DNA from: Delphinapterus leucas
Lineage: Eukaryota; Chordata; Mammalia; Artiodactyla; Monodontidae
Assembly: GCF_002288925.2 (NCBI RefSeq)
Contig: NW_022098026.1
Coordinates: forward strand, 22,259,432-22,323,431
DNA: 64,000 nucleotides
Reading direction: 5' to 3'
A program made the translations under genes and the position numbers. Shown here piece by piece: positions 25,086 to 36,789 of this stretch (positions are counted from its first letter, which is position 1; the number at the start of each line of letters is the position of its first letter). The notes below the pieces were generated by a model. That model was not told the origin of the DNA. It saw only the letters and a program-made list of their open reading frames with translations, and ran no database searches.

Positions 25086-25644
25086 ATGCATTGTTTAATA
25101 TTGCAAATACTCCCAGCCACGATAAAGAGCATGCTGCACTAATTCCTAAATGCCTCTGGAACTCTGAATTGTGAAACAAATAGAAGTGAGAAAACAGAGG
25201 CACTCTGGGAGAGGCTACTTTGTTGTGCAGGAATCTATTGCTTTCATACTATTTGAAAGAAAGGATTTGACAAGTTAATTAATTTGCCTTTCCTGTTACC
25301 TGAGCACTTCCGCAGCTCACATCCTACACTACTCTCTCTGAAGCCCTGTCTCCAATGTCAACCTCAGACAACCACAAAGGTTCACTGCTTTTTGACATAA
25401 TTGCCTTTTTAGGGGGAATAAGGAAAGACAGGTGGAGAAATGTTTCATTGGCCTGAACAGTATTAATCAGGAGGGTGGATGTTTAGGATTTAGGGTCACA
25501 GGGTCCCGGTCCGTGTGCTGGATTCTGAGTGCTGAGGTATCTACGCATCCTTACATTTATTTTGTGTGTGTTTTTGTTATGTAGGTCCCTCCAAGGCTTG
25601 GAACCTGGAGCAGCATCTGCCCTTGCCTGGGTGTTAGGGCGTTA

Positions 25645-25760
25645 TCATGTACATGATTTCAGGCAAGTCACTTTGCTAAGAACTGCTCCTCTCACCTGAG
25701 AAATGGGAACATTACCCCCTGATCTACTTATCTCACAGTGTTCTTGAGAAAAGTAAGACT
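25645..25760 (+). mobile_element. MIR fragment, plus strand
   Basis: Core order caggcaagtcactttgctaag, ctcacctgagaaatgggaac, then tctcacagtgttcttgag matches MIR. Confidence 0.65.
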
Positions 25761-26214
25761 ACATTTGCATGCCTTTCTAAGAATATATTTATAGTTTTGG
25801 TAAAAATGTGGTATTGACGGAACATAAGCCTTTGCAAAAGTAGAGTTTATTGTTTGCCTGGATTTCTTTTTTTTTCGTGTATTTATTAACAAAAAATCAG
25901 AGTGAATTAAGTAGACATTATTACCATGTATCAAGTGACAATCAGCTAGGAATTTCTACTAAGACAGGCCTTCATGCATAGGACTCTGGAAGGGTTTTAT
26001 TCTTTGTCTTATCCTCAAGCACATTAAAAATTCTCACATCTGTATAAAGTAAAATGGGGGTGGCATTTATCCCATAACGTCAAGTCATATAAATGGTTGG
26101 CTGTTCATTTCCATGTCAGGGCAGCAACATCAGTTGCATCTTGCAATGAGACAGACCATTCATTGAAACCTTACCTTCTCATTTCTTTATCTTGCTCATT
26201 TTTTTAAAATAATA

Positions 26215-26430
26215 ATTTCTAGGTTTTGAGAACATATTTAGTGCCAGGCCCTAGGCTAAGTTTTACACATAGTATCTCATTAAGCTTTCTTAACAACCAG
26301 GTTACATTATTATGATTCTCACTCTAAAATAAGGAAACAGAGCCTGAGTGATTTGCTCAGGGTCATAAATAGGGAATGAAAGGATTAGAAACAAGGTTAG
26401 TCTAACTGCAAAGCCCAATACTGTCCAACA
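26215..26430 (-). mobile_element. MIR SINE, minus strand
   Basis: The landmarks tagtgccaggccctaggctaag, tatctcattaagctttctta, ctaaaataaggaaacagagcc and ttgctcagggtcataaa form the reverse-complement MIR in order. Confidence 0.82.
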
Positions 26431-26439
26431 TAGAGATTG

Positions 26440-27610
26440 TTGAAGACATCCATCAAGGTTTCAGGTTGGACTCACCTGCTGTTGATGTCTCTGTTTGGAT
26501 TAATGATGTCATCCTGATACCTCTGGGATTGGGAGCCCTTTAGAGAAAATCTGTTTGACCCAGAAGTCTGAGCCGGGGACATCTTGGCCTGACTCACATG
26601 TTACCAGTTGTGTTGGGATATATACAGAGTGCTGATTTGGAGGGCTGTGGTTCAGGACACTGCATGACTCCGATGTGAACGAAAACATCAGAGCGTTGTT
26701 TTGGGCACAGCTGTGTAATCAAAGCCACACAGCCTAGATGGATTTCAGCTAATCGGTTCAATGGAAACTTACAGCTGCAATGGGATGGACCAGAGCTGTC
26801 TGCTGTTGTCCATGCAGACCAGCCCCGGTCATGTTCCCCGGCCACCACTGAAACAAATGCCCCACATTGTAAAGAAGCACGGAGCGTGGCACACAAATAG
26901 CTAAGCTGTTTCACATTGGCAGACATTCAGGGTAATATATCTGCTGTCAATACGCCACACACACATTAGGGAGGATTATGACAGCATTGCCGACACAGTA
27001 TTGATTCATGGCAGAGGCTGTTTATCTGTGACAAGAAAACATCAGTTGATATTGACAAATCATCTGAAAATACCCACCTACTTGCACTCTATCAAGTTGA
27101 GTGAAATATACAGTAAACTGGCTGCTGGGAGTCAAAATGGATCCACAGGGAGAAAGTGTCCATAAGACATTAGATATCCTGTATAAATACACAGCCCAGG
27201 TTTATTGATGGGAGAGGAATTGTTTTTTCCCTGTAAGGCCAAAGACTGAAATCCAGTTGTGTTAGTAGTAGGAAAGAACAATGAGCGAATTTGGAGTAGG
27301 ACTTGTTTATATAATTCTGTCCTGCTTATTGACCTTAAAAAAGGAATATGAAAAACTGCCTGGTGTGCAGTGTTACATGGGCAATAAAGTCTAACATACT
27401 AGAGAGAGGAAAGCATGCCCTTATTTTTAAAGAGCCAGGATCAAGGCGGAGCGTTTTTACTTAACTGAAAGTTACAGACTTTCCCCATTGCCTTTCTTGT
27501 TGGTGGTAGACGTCAACAGAGCCGTTTACATTGAGGATACACATTCTGTCAAGCTAGAGCGTTGCATGTAGGCTACCTGGAAAAAGGATGGCCATCGGTC
27601 TACAAATGCT
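26440..27610. other. Repeat-free sequence, candidate conserved non-coding region
   Basis: I recognise no transposon and no plausible exon here. The part from 26580 to 27130 contains several ATCAAAG, TAATC and TGACA-type motifs. Conservation cannot be judged from one sequence. Confidence 0.35.
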
Positions 27611-27619
27611 CTTGCAGAA

Positions 27620-27800
27620 ATGCATTCACCCATTCAACCAAGAGTTAGTTATTAAGCACCTATTGTGTGTCATGTACTGTGCTAGGTGGTGGGGGTGTGG
27701 ATGAGAGCAAGAGACAAGTCTCTGCCCTCATGGAGCTTATATTTTACTTTGGGAGGAAGACAGAAAAAGTAAATATAAAATGAAATAAGCCAATATAAAT
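27620..27800 (-). mobile_element. L2 3' end, minus strand
   Basis: The reverse-complement L2 terminus is clear: cacccattcaaccaag, attaagcacctattgtgtgtcatg, tactgtgctaggtggtggggg, then ctgccctcatggagcttat. Confidence 0.85.
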
Positions 27801-28039
27801 ATAACAAAGTTTTAAGAAGTAACACGTCAGAGACAAAGGTAGCTTGAAATGGATTCTACCACATGCAGCAAGAAAGTCCCGACTAGTAACAGTGAGCTGG
27901 TTGGGCATATCTGGATGTCCCCCAAGTCCTCCATGGGCCTGCAGAGCGAAGGTAATATAGGCTTAGAGAAGAGGGATTGTATTTATTTGGTAACTGCTTT
28001 GAGCAAGCTCTGTACCTAGACACTCTTACGTACCTTAAG

Positions 28040-28400
28040 GAATGTGAGTAGAAGCTTGGGGGAAAGAATTTGGGGTTTGAAGTCAGATTACCTACCACAC
28101 CCTACTACTGTGACCCTAGGAAAATCACTTAACCTCTCTGACCCTCAGTTTCCTTGTTCACAAAGTAGAGATAATATTATATCTTGCAGGATCATAGTAA
28201 GGATTAAATTAGATAATACATTTAAAATATGTGGCATATAATAGGCAACCAATAAGTTAATTAAGGGAATTCCCTGGAGGTTCAGTGGTTAGGTCTTGGT
28301 GCTTTCACTGCTGGGGCCCAGGTTCAATCCCTGGTTGGGGAATTAAGATCCCACAAGCCACATGGCATGGCCCCAAAAAAAATAAGTTAATTGAGCCTTC
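28040..28400 (+). mobile_element. MIR SINE, plus strand, split by a SINE
   Basis: The MIR core (gtgaccctaggaaaatcacttaacctctctg ... ccctcagtttccttgttcac ... ggattaaattagataataca) runs to 28262, where a younger CHR-type SINE has inserted. Confidence 0.85.
28251..28392 (+). mobile_element. CHR-type SINE, short form, with 12-bp TSD
   Basis: The body at 28263-28380 (gggaattccctggaggttcagtgg ... A-tail) lies between aataagttaatt copies at 28251-28262 and 28381-28392. It lacks the GC-rich right half of the longer copies. The tRNA-like head carries the B-box-like ggttcaatccc. Confidence 0.92.
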
Positions 28401-28462
28401 ATAATCTTCCAAGAGGAGTACTAAGGACCACTATGCTAAGTCCGAGGCTATCCAAGGCTCAG

Positions 28463-28649
28463 AATGCTTAGTGGGGTTTTTTGTTTGTTTTTTGTTGTTG
28501 TTTTTGTTTTGTTGTGGGTTTTCTTTTTTTTTGCCTTATCACAGCATGTGGGATCTTAGTTCCCTGACCAGGGATCGAACCCGTGCCCCCTGCAGTGGAA
28601 GCACAGAGTCTTAACCACCAGACCACCAGGGAAGTCCCAATGCTTAGTG
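28463..28649 (-). mobile_element. CHR-type SINE, minus strand, with 11-bp TSD
   Basis: Body 28474-28638 is flanked by aatgcttagtg at 28463-28473 and 28639-28649. Its poly-T tail is diversified into a GTTT/GTTG-rich tract. The head, read on the minus strand, starts gggacttccctggtggtctg. Confidence 0.93.
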
Positions 28650-28789
28650 TTTTTAAAAGGTTGAATGAATGGGGCTTTGGATCCTCATCTAACTGACTAG
28701 ATCACTACTCTTTTCATTGTAGTTAATGCTACATCACAGCACTTCAATAATGTATCCCTACCAACTGTTCCTACCATCATCACGATTAC

Positions 28790-28870
28790 TGTTGTCATGA
28801 CCTCCACCATGAGCACCACTTCCACCACCATCACCATCACCACCAACCACTACGACTACTTCTATAAGCA
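28790..28870. repeat. Imperfect CCA/TCA trinucleotide-rich tract
   Basis: A run of ccacc, accat and catcacc units with interruptions. It looks like a decayed trinucleotide microsatellite. Confidence 0.75.
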
Positions 28871-28884
28871 TCTTAACCTTGTTG

Positions 28885-29090
28885 ATCCCTTACAATGTAC
28901 CAGGCACTAAGCCATAGAAAATATCATCTCATCTAATTCTCACAACCCATGTGATAGTGTTATAACCTCTCATTTTATAGATGAGAAAATGGAGGCATGC
29001 TCTAGGTTACAAAATTATATTCAACTTCAAGAAGCTAATAAGAAGTAGAATTGGGATCCAAAGCCAGGCAGCCTAACTCTAGAAATTCCT
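28885..29090 (-). mobile_element. MIR SINE, minus strand
   Basis: The landmarks atgtaccaggcactaagcc, tcatctaattctcacaaccc, ttatagatgagaaaatggagg and attgggatccaaagccaggcag occur in reverse MIR order. Confidence 0.85.
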
Positions 29091-29099
29091 CACGTGAGC

Positions 29100-30280
29100 T
29101 GTGTACACAATGCATTACCCATCTGAGCTTTACTAAGGCATTCTGTAGTTCTGACTGAGTTGTTAAGGCAGCCACAGGAATCCCAGGCAGTCTGGTTGCT
29201 TACTGTGATCATCAATAGCCTGGAATCAGCTGGACCACCTGGCTGCCTGCTTGGCAGCATCCCAGGCTGCTCTTTTCTCTTCAGTGAGTAGCTTAGGTCC
29301 AAGGGGAATCTGGCTCAACAAGGGCTAACTGATAGTGTATGATAAGGAAAAGACAGCAGGAAGATCTGTCAGTAAGACAAAGACTTGGAAGTGATATGTT
29401 CTATTAAAGAGCTTTCCTGTGAGTTACTAATGAAAGTCAAGAAACTGATATTTCCTTATTTGATCCTTGTTAAGGATTGACTGAACTCACACATTTGCCG
29501 ATTTACTGAAAATAACTCGAAGGCTCATTAAATGAATTTCTCCAGAGTCCAATTTCAATCTGCCCTGTTTCTTGGTTTATAGCCACTGTTTTCTGGGATA
29601 CTGCAGGGAACACTCTTTCTCTCCAATAGATCTAATAGAAGCGGGAAGATGTGTTGCTAAATTTATAGGAATCCTTTTCCCTAGCTTGTCTAAATGTCCT
29701 TAGGTCAGTTGCCTATTGTTTTTGATGATTATTTTGTATATGATGTTAGTGGTGTGGCTGTATGCCTTGGGAATCAATTCTGTTTTCAGTAATAAGCCTA
29801 TAATATCTCTGGAAGCTGTCTCTGCTGTGGGACTATTTTCTAGGTGAAAAAAAATTTACTTTATAAGTTCCTTCTGGAATTTTAACAATAACATTACATT
29901 GGATAAGTTCTAAGACCCAGGTCATGCCAAACTTCAGGTTGGAATGGGACCTGCTTTAATGAGACATTGTTGTATTGGGGATGCTTGTGATGAAAAATAA
30001 ACTGAAATGACCTACAAACTACTACTCAGTGCAACTAGAAAAAGTGGCTTTTTTATCATTTACGTCATTTATATTTTCAAAGCCAAGTGGCTTCTGCTTG
30101 GTTATTGGTATGACAGCCACAAAGTGATATAATATGTTTTGCCTAATTTTAATCAAACTTAATTTCCAGGAATAATGAAGTAGTCCTGTGTAATTGCTTT
30201 TCCAAAAAATTAAGCCCATGGGTTTCCTAGGGCAGGAAACACGATTCTTAGATATGGAGGATGCCAGTGCTGGGCCATAT
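29100..30280. other. Unique sequence, no gene or repeat recognised
   Basis: AT-rich single-copy-looking DNA with short random open frames on both strands. Confidence 0.45.
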
Positions 30281-30282
30281 TT

Positions 30283-30415
30283 TCTCATTTTACACATGAT
30301 GAAGTAAAGACATAGTAACTTGTTTAAAATCTTACATATAGTAAGTGGTGGTGCTAGGATTTGAATCCAGGTCTTTAAGACTCCAAAGTTTAAATCTCTT
30401 TTTTACCCAACATGG
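30283..30415 (-). mobile_element. MIR fragment, minus strand
   Basis: The order attttacacatgatgaagtaaag, gtaagtggtggtgctaggatt, tgaatccaggtctttaagactcc matches the 5' half of MIR in reverse. Confidence 0.75.
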
Positions 30416-30559
30416 TATCCTGCCTTCTGATGACCCAAGTAAGGAACTGAGATATTTCTAATGCTCTACTTAATTTATATGGTGAAATGTAGTTTTTGAA
30501 CCTTAAATGTCTCCCCATCTCCCAGATGTCACAACTTCTTTATCTTTATAAATCCCATT

Positions 30560-30895
30560 TATTTTATTTTTCAAATATTTATAAAATATTAACCATACGT
30601 CTGGGGATACAGAGGTAAGACGTAATGGTTGCAGTCAAAAATCTCATAGTTGGGCTTCCCTGGTGGCGCAGTGGTTGAGAGTCCACCTGCCGATGCAGGG
30701 GGTACGGGTTTGTGCCCCGGTCCGGGAAGATCCTACATGCCGCGGAGCGGCTGGGCCCGTGAGCCATGGCCGCTGAGCCTGCGCGTCCGGAGCCTGTGCT
30801 CCGCAACGGGAGAGGCCACAGTAGTGAGAGGCCCGCATACCGCAAAAAAAAAAAAAAAAAAAAAAATCTCATAGTTCACTGATCTGTTACAAATT
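30560..30895 (-). mobile_element. L2 fragment, minus strand, split by a SINE
   Basis: The sequence tctggggatacagaggtaagac ... aaaaatctcatagttcac resembles the reverse L2 end (ggggatacag ... ctgccctca ... gagctcac). It is interrupted at 30652-30865. Confidence 0.5.
30637..30876 (+). mobile_element. CHR-type SINE, ~210-bp GC-rich form, with TSD
   Basis: Body 30652-30865 starts gggcttccctggtggcgcag and ends in a long A-run. The flanking duplication atctcatagtt lies at 30641-30651 and 30866-30876. The head is tRNA-like with A-box (tggcgcagtgg) and B-box (gggtttgtgcc) remnants of an RNA polymerase III promoter. Frames inside it are not genes. Confidence 0.96.
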
Positions 30896-30899
30896 CTCT

Positions 30900-32550
30900 A
30901 TTTCAAAGCTCTTCATCATTATACTTTTTTACAGAATGCTGCAATGTTTATTCTGTGCTTTTTATTTTATTGTTGATATATGACTAATAACTTCTTCTAT
31001 GTTATACTTTTCCAAGTCCCTGATCAGATATTTAAACGATAGGAAATATTGCTTTGCCACATTGAAGTTAAATGATCTTCATTTTCTCCGTATTTTGTTT
31101 TATAAAATTTCTATCTTATATCTCCATGAGAATTTTATTATTTGTCTGAGGGAATATTTACATAGTTATTAACATATAATCTAGTGCAGTGGTTTTCATG
31201 ATTTTCACTGGAGCAGCTAATCTAAATGGGATGGTTAACCATAGTGGACCATACCAGGCAATTAAGGAAGGGACTTTTGAAAAGCAAAGAAAACATGATA
31301 TTGTTTGCATAGATAATTCCTTAATATGTTTATTATTGTTGTAGAGTTTGTGTGTTTAAACTTGTGTCTAACTATTTTCTTTTAGGGATTTCTCAAGCTA
31401 AACAGCTATCCTTTTCTCTTGGCTTTGAATGTTAGATTCATCAACAGGACATAAGATATTAATTGAAGCTGACAACAATTTGAAAATTTTAGTTTTCAAA
31501 TAATGTGTCTTACCTGATGCCTAAGTATTTGAGAACCCAAATTAATAAGAGCATTTATAAATACACAGGAGAGAAGTATGGAAAGAGTGTAGAATATGTA
31601 GTCAGAGAAGCAGGCCCTTAGACAAATCTCTGTTCCTGAGCTTTGGTGCCCTGAGAGATAGAAAGGTAAATGTCTCTGAGCATCAGTATCAGTTTCCTCA
31701 TTTGTAAAGTGGAGAAAATAACCATGGCAATGTCTGTCTTCTGGGATGGTCACATCCTTGTTGGAAGGAGGTGATGGGAAAATATTCTTACGGCTATTTT
31801 GTTAAGCTGAGCACATATCCATTTTTCAAGTTTTCCAATACTTCAGCCGTATACAATTCTAATTTACAGCACCCAGCTTAGTGTCTGCCAATGACTGGAA
31901 ACTCCATAAGTGATAGTTGTTGTTATGATTAAAAACATGAAATTTCCAGTGATGGACCTTAAAGGTCTCTCTTAACGCCTAGAGCAGCAAGCTTTACACT
32001 AATTGCTCTTGTCCAGGTCCCCTAGATTGGCTTTATGTTATGGATGCAAAAATTCTATCTCCATCAGTTGTTCATTTGGATGATTCTCACTATATATAGC
32101 TGGCCAGACATCCTCAACAAAAGAACTCAGACCCTAGGAAGATGAGTGAGGGTCCAAAAACTTCTCAAATCAAAATATTTCCAGATTTAAACAAGTGTTT
32201 GACTGAATGCTATCTTGTATCATATCCCCAGTGCTTTTTCTTGTTTTTTATTATATATTTCCTCTAATAACACCTATGCTTGAGTGAAGAGGTAGTACAG
32301 TTTGCTATTTCTGTCTTTTTTAAAAAAAATAATGTTTATGGCTTTGATATTTTTGGGGATGAAGAAAATTACCAAAAATGTGTGCTTAAGAACACAATTG
32401 CCAGGCAGGGTATATTCCTGGATCATAAAGAGCTATCCTTAAGTCAAGATGCAGTGAACCGTGAGCCAGGGCAGCCTAGATTTGACCCTTCTTACATTAA
32501 TTCCATTCTTAGTTTTCATTTATACACCACAGCCAGAAGAGACAGATGAA
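30900..32550. other. AT-rich unique sequence around a MIR, no gene seen
   Basis: Apart from the MIR at 31640-31770, I recognise neither repeats nor exons. The 89-codon frame at 32280-32549 (+) has no family resemblance and starts at TTG. Confidence 0.45.
31640..31770 (+). mobile_element. MIR fragment, plus strand
   Basis: Core piece tcagtttcctcatttgtaaagtggagaaaataa with preceding tctctgagcatcag. The right end is diverged. Confidence 0.65.
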
Positions 32551-32552
32551 GA

Positions 32553-32784
32553 CCTCTCTTAAGGTTTTTTGTTTTTTTTTTTTGCGGTACGCGGGCCTCT
32601 CACTGTTGTGGCCTCTCCCGTTGAGGAGCACAGGCTCCGGACGCGCAGGCTCAGCGGCCATGGCTCACGGGCCCAGCCGCTCCGCGGCACGTGGGATCTT
32701 CCCGGACCGGGGCACGAACCCGTGTCCCCTGCATCGGCAGGCGGACTCTCAACCACTGCGTCACCGGGGAAGCCCTCTCTTAAG
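32553..32784 (-). mobile_element. CHR-type SINE, ~210-bp GC-rich form, minus strand, with 11-bp TSD
   Basis: Body 32564-32773 lies between cctctcttaag at 32553-32563 and 32774-32784. Poly-T is on the left and the head (ccactgcgtcaccggggaagcc) on the right. It is very similar to the copies at 30652, 36557, 51453 and 59196. Confidence 0.96.
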
Positions 32785-32904
32785 ATTTAAGTAGTAATTC
32801 ACCTTCTCTTAGAAATCTTCTTGACCATCACACCTCACCATGTTTCTAATCTCCATTCCTTCCCCCACGTCCCCAGTCTGAGTTGATAGAATTCTAATTT
32901 ATTT

Positions 32905-33373
32905 TGTGTAATAGTTAATATTATGTGTCAACTTGACCGGGCTGGGTGCATCCGTGAGGGTGTTTCTGGAAGAGTTTAGCATTTGAATCTGTGAACTGAG
33001 TGAATCAGATGGCGCTCGCCAAAGTGAGTGGGCTTCATCCAATCCAATGAGGGTTCAAATAGAACAAAAAGGTGGAGAAAGGGTTGATGACCTCTCTGGG
33101 CTTGAGCTGAGATGCATCTTCTGCCCTTGGGCATGGGTGTTCCTGGTTCAAGGGATTCTGGACTGAGATGGGGACTTAACCATTATTCCCATGATTCTCA
33201 GGCCATTGGACTCAGACTGAATTACACCTCTGGCTTTCCTGGTTCTCCAGCTGGCAGATAGCAGATCATGGGACTTCTTGGCCTCTATAATTGCATGAGC
33301 CAATCCCCATAATAAATCTTCTCTTATATATATCCTATGGGTTCTGTTTCTCCAGAGAACCCTGAGTTATACA
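32905..33373 (+). mobile_element. MaLR-type solo LTR (MLT1-like)
   Basis: About 470 bp from tgtgtaatag to the end cctgagttataca. Landmarks are atgtgtcaacttgaccgg, gtgagggtgtttctggaag, gggcttcatccaatccaatgagg, gtgagcc-like catgagccaatccccataataaatc and ggttctgtttctccagagaac. AATAAA near the right end gives the plus orientation. The subfamily is not certain and I found no clean 5-bp duplication. Confidence 0.75.
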
Positions 33374-33444
33374 CTTTTAATTTTTTCAGTTCTTGTATAT
33401 GGATCCTACTGTCTTTACAGGGCCTGCTTATATTTTTTCACATA

Positions 33445-33630
33445 ATGTCTAACTCTTTCATATTTGTTGTAATGTCCAGTGCAAAGGTTATAGCTCTACA
33501 GATTGACTATTTTGTAGACTACTCTAGCATAAGGATTACCGCTCTATATATCAACTGTATTCTAATCTATCACATTGTAAGGTCTATAGCTTCATAGGTC
33601 AGCTGTATCGTAATCTGCAGTAGGAGAATT
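33445..33630. repeat. Degenerate tandem repeat, 48-bp period
   Basis: Related blocks start at 33493 (gctctacag), 33541 (gctctatat) and 33589 (gcttcatag), exactly 48 bases apart. Each is followed by an actattttgtagact / aactgtattctaatct / cagctgtatcgtaatct counterpart. A fourth, weaker copy may begin near 33450. I know no named repeat like it. Confidence 0.75.
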
Positions 33631-34464
33631 AGATCCTCATTCTGTATCTGTATTATTGTTTATTCCTGCATGTCTATTATATGGACAACTTTTGGCTTCA
33701 AGAACCTGGAGCCTAAAATTGTTAATGAAATTGTTACTATCACTTGGCATGCCATGAGACACTTCATAAATAAAAGATTCAAAATCTGAATGCAGACTTG
33801 CAGAAGGTAACACTATAATGACAGCAATATAAAAAAAAACACAACGCAATTGATAATTAGATTTCTTGTTTGCCTTTCTCTAGAAAAATCTGTTCTTTCA
33901 CTAGATCTTTTAGTTAATGGGCTTAAAGTAGCATCTCTGATTACTTACAATTAGCCCTGCATTGTTTAATCTGAACTTTTAGTCCTCATTTGTTTGATTA
34001 TATGCATAGAAGGAGCAAAGATGTTAAAGTGAAGGTGGATGTGTATACTGATATCCAACATGTAGATAAAAAGTAAAAAGGGTCTATCAATCAATTACAT
34101 GTTTCTGGAACCAGCTGTACACACAATGCCAAGTAGCTGAACATTTGGAAACATCTGGCTAGCTGACAGAATGTTCTTTTAAACATCTAGATGTTTGAAA
34201 TCACACTAACTTGATGACACAGAAGTCACTCTCAAGATGTGGGGCTTGGAAAATCATCCTCATTCAATAGGACCAATTCTGTGAATCAGTATGATCTATA
34301 TGAAAACTTGAAAGTTTGGGATTAAAAAAGAATTTGTCCTTTAGTCAAAATCAGATTCTAGGTTCTTTAAAATATTTTCAGGAAAGTAGAGGATTTCTCT
34401 TATGAAAACCTGACCTAAGGTTTCAGTAACATAAGAGATAACCTAGATGGCCTTTGGTATGGCA

Positions 34465-34880
34465 ATGACCCTCGATACAACACCGAAGGCTGGATCCATG
34501 AAAGAAATAATTGACAAGCTGGACTTCTTTAAAATTAAAACTTCTGCTCTGCAAAAGACAATCTCAAGAGAATGAGAAGACAAGCCACAGACTGGGAGAC
34601 AGTATTTGCAAAAGACATCTTATAAAGGACTATCATCTAAAATATATGATGAACTCTTAAAATTCCACAATAAGAAAATAAACAACCTGCTTAAACAAGA
34701 GCAAAAGACCTGAATAATCACCTCACTGAAGACGATATATAGATGGCAAATAAACATATGAAATGTTCTTCAACATCGTATGTCATTACAGAATTACAAA
34801 TCAAAACAATGAGGTACGACTACACACCTATTCCAATGGCCAAAATCTGGAATGCTGACAACACTGAAAGCTGCTGAAGA
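34465..34880 (+). mobile_element. Old L1 ORF2 fragment (L1M-type), plus strand
   Basis: Contains ORF2-derived pieces such as aattgacaagctggacttc, gcaaaagacaatctcaagagaatg, agactgggagacagtatttgcaaa and tggcaaataaacatatgaaa. Frames are broken. It covers a region homologous to part of the L1 at 15850-16240. Confidence 0.85.
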
Positions 34881-35494
34881 TGAAAAAAGAAAAGAGAAAC
34901 TAACCTTAGAAACTTTTCCCCCCTCTAATCCAGGTTCATCATCAACAGGAGTGAAAATCCTGCTGGGAGAAGTTTTCACAAAGAGAATGGATGGTTGTGT
35001 AATCGTTACATAATTATCAGTTAATAGAGTACAAATCGCTTTGCTTCCCAACTCTTCCTCCCCTCTGCTGTTAGGAAGCAGTGCTGTTCTTTCAGGCATC
35101 AAGCTTCCAAGCATCCATGTCATCTTTAATTTCTTCCTCTTCTTTGCCTTTAGTTTCCATTCAGTGGGTAAGTGTTTTCTCTTGAGTCAATTTAGAGATA
35201 TTTTTATGTATCCTTCTGTCTTCCACTGAAGTTCAAGTTCAGATCATATAATCTTTTTTCTTCAAAGTAAGTGTTCAGCTTCTTTTTAATTATAAGAATA
35301 ATGCATGCTTTTTAGGTAACAAATCAAATAAAACAAGTGAATAAAGTAAAAATTGAAAGTCTCTTTTTCTCTAACCTTACTGCCCAACTGTTAACAAGGG
35401 TTATTTCCTGATTTTATTATGCCCATAAAATATATGTATATATACCTTTATCTAGCAATATAATACATCCATATCAACATATGCATCACAAACA

Positions 35495-35600
35495 CAAATT
35501 AGCTAATATTTATTGAGGAATTATTATGAGCCAGTGGTGTGTTATGTGCTTTACATACATTTTCTCGTGTAGCCCCTGTTGTACTATCTGATAACTGATA
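35495..35600 (-). mobile_element. MIR fragment, minus strand
   Basis: The reverse MIR 3' end: ctaatatttattgaggaattattatgagcc, then tgtgctttacatacattttctcgtg. Confidence 0.6.
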
Positions 35601-35869
35601 AACCACAATTCTAACCTTGCCTAGCCAGCTCCAGAACCTCACACTTTACTGTATTCTTTGTTGCTTTTTAAAAATAAAATTATGACGACTTTATACATGT
35701 TGTTTTGCAACTTCCTTCTTTTTACTTCACATATTAAAGATACCTGTACTTATATCAAAATAACTCATTCTTTTCTCTCTATTATAGAAATACAATAAAT
35801 ATTTTGTACACTTGAGTTTGTTTCTGTTGGATAAGTTCCTTAGAAGTAAATTTGCAGTAAGTTCTTAAC

Positions 35870-36270
35870 TTGTTTGCCCACCTCCACTTTCTGCCCTCTC
35901 AAATCTGTCTTTCTCATTCCTTCCAGATTTATCACCATGCAGCTGATCCCACCACTTCCAGGTTCTGGCGTCCCCTGGACTTTTGGATAAGGTATAAAAC
36001 CTTGCTTCTTCTGCCTTTCAAAATTTCAAATACTTTCAATCCAAACTCATTTTACCAGTTCTCTTTTACTCACTCAGTGCCCCAGTATTAACTGTGCTAT
36101 TACTGCCTTAGCCTGGAATCTCTTCCTTCTCCTCCTTGTCTAGTATGGTTCTCCCCAGCTGGAAATCATAGCTCCCTGGTCCCAATGTCCCAAAGCAACT
36201 GATCCATCTCTCTCTCTCTTTTCACAGCTATCGGTCCTATTTTGTTTTAGTGTTGATCTCTAATACACAC
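35870..36270 (+). mobile_element. L2 fragment, plus strand (diverged)
   Basis: The pyrimidine-rich layout of L2 ORF2 end and 3' UTR is visible: gataaggtataaaaccttgc, ctcactcagtgccccag, gccttagcctggaatctcttcc. It is strongly diverged and the right end is vague. Confidence 0.5.
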
Positions 36271-36544
36271 TTTGTCATTCTCTGAAAATTCTGAAAATGA
36301 AAAGGAAAGAATATAAAAGAAAAGAAAATCCTTGTGGGCATGTTCCATGTCTAATATAGCCTATATCCCCTGAGGTATCTAGTGTTGGCTTGCTAATTAA
36401 GTAGTTATTTCATAAGTTACTTTGTTTATAAGTGTGAAGACCATTTTACTATTTCCCTGAGCTTCTTTCTCTTTGTAGATGCTAATGCCAGGGAACCCCT
36501 GAACATGATGATTTGAGCTGCTTGTCTTTCTATGAAATAAAGAT

Positions 36545-36775
36545 TCACTTACCTTTTTTTTTTTTTTTTTTTTGGTACGCGGTCCTCTCACTGCTGTGGC
36601 CTCTCCCGTTGCGGAGCACAGGCTCCGGACGCGCAGGCCCAGTGGCCATGGCTCATGGGCCCAGCCTCTCCGCAGCATGTGGGATCCTTCCAAACTGGGG
36701 CACGAACCCGCGTCCCCTGCATCGGCAGGCGGACTCTCAACCACTGCGCCACCAGGGAAGCCCTCACTTACCTTT
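36545..36775 (-). mobile_element. CHR-type SINE, ~210-bp GC-rich form, minus strand, with 12-bp TSD
   Basis: Body 36557-36763 between tcacttaccttt at 36545-36556 and 36764-36775. Poly-T left, SINE head right. Slightly more diverged than the other four GC-rich copies. Confidence 0.96.
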
Positions 36776-36789
36776 AAAAGTAATCTTAT

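Noticed and set aside
28795..28870. CCA/TCA array as a possible CRISPR-like or coding repeat
   Set aside because: It is a short imperfect trinucleotide microsatellite without spacers in an animal genome.
30579..30874. Several 60-100 codon frames in the GC-rich SINEs (also at 32546-32794, 36397-36833, 51363-51807 and 59116-59424)
   Set aside because: The same Arg/Ala/Gly-rich peptides recur at each SINE copy. They are translations of the CHR repeat, not genes.
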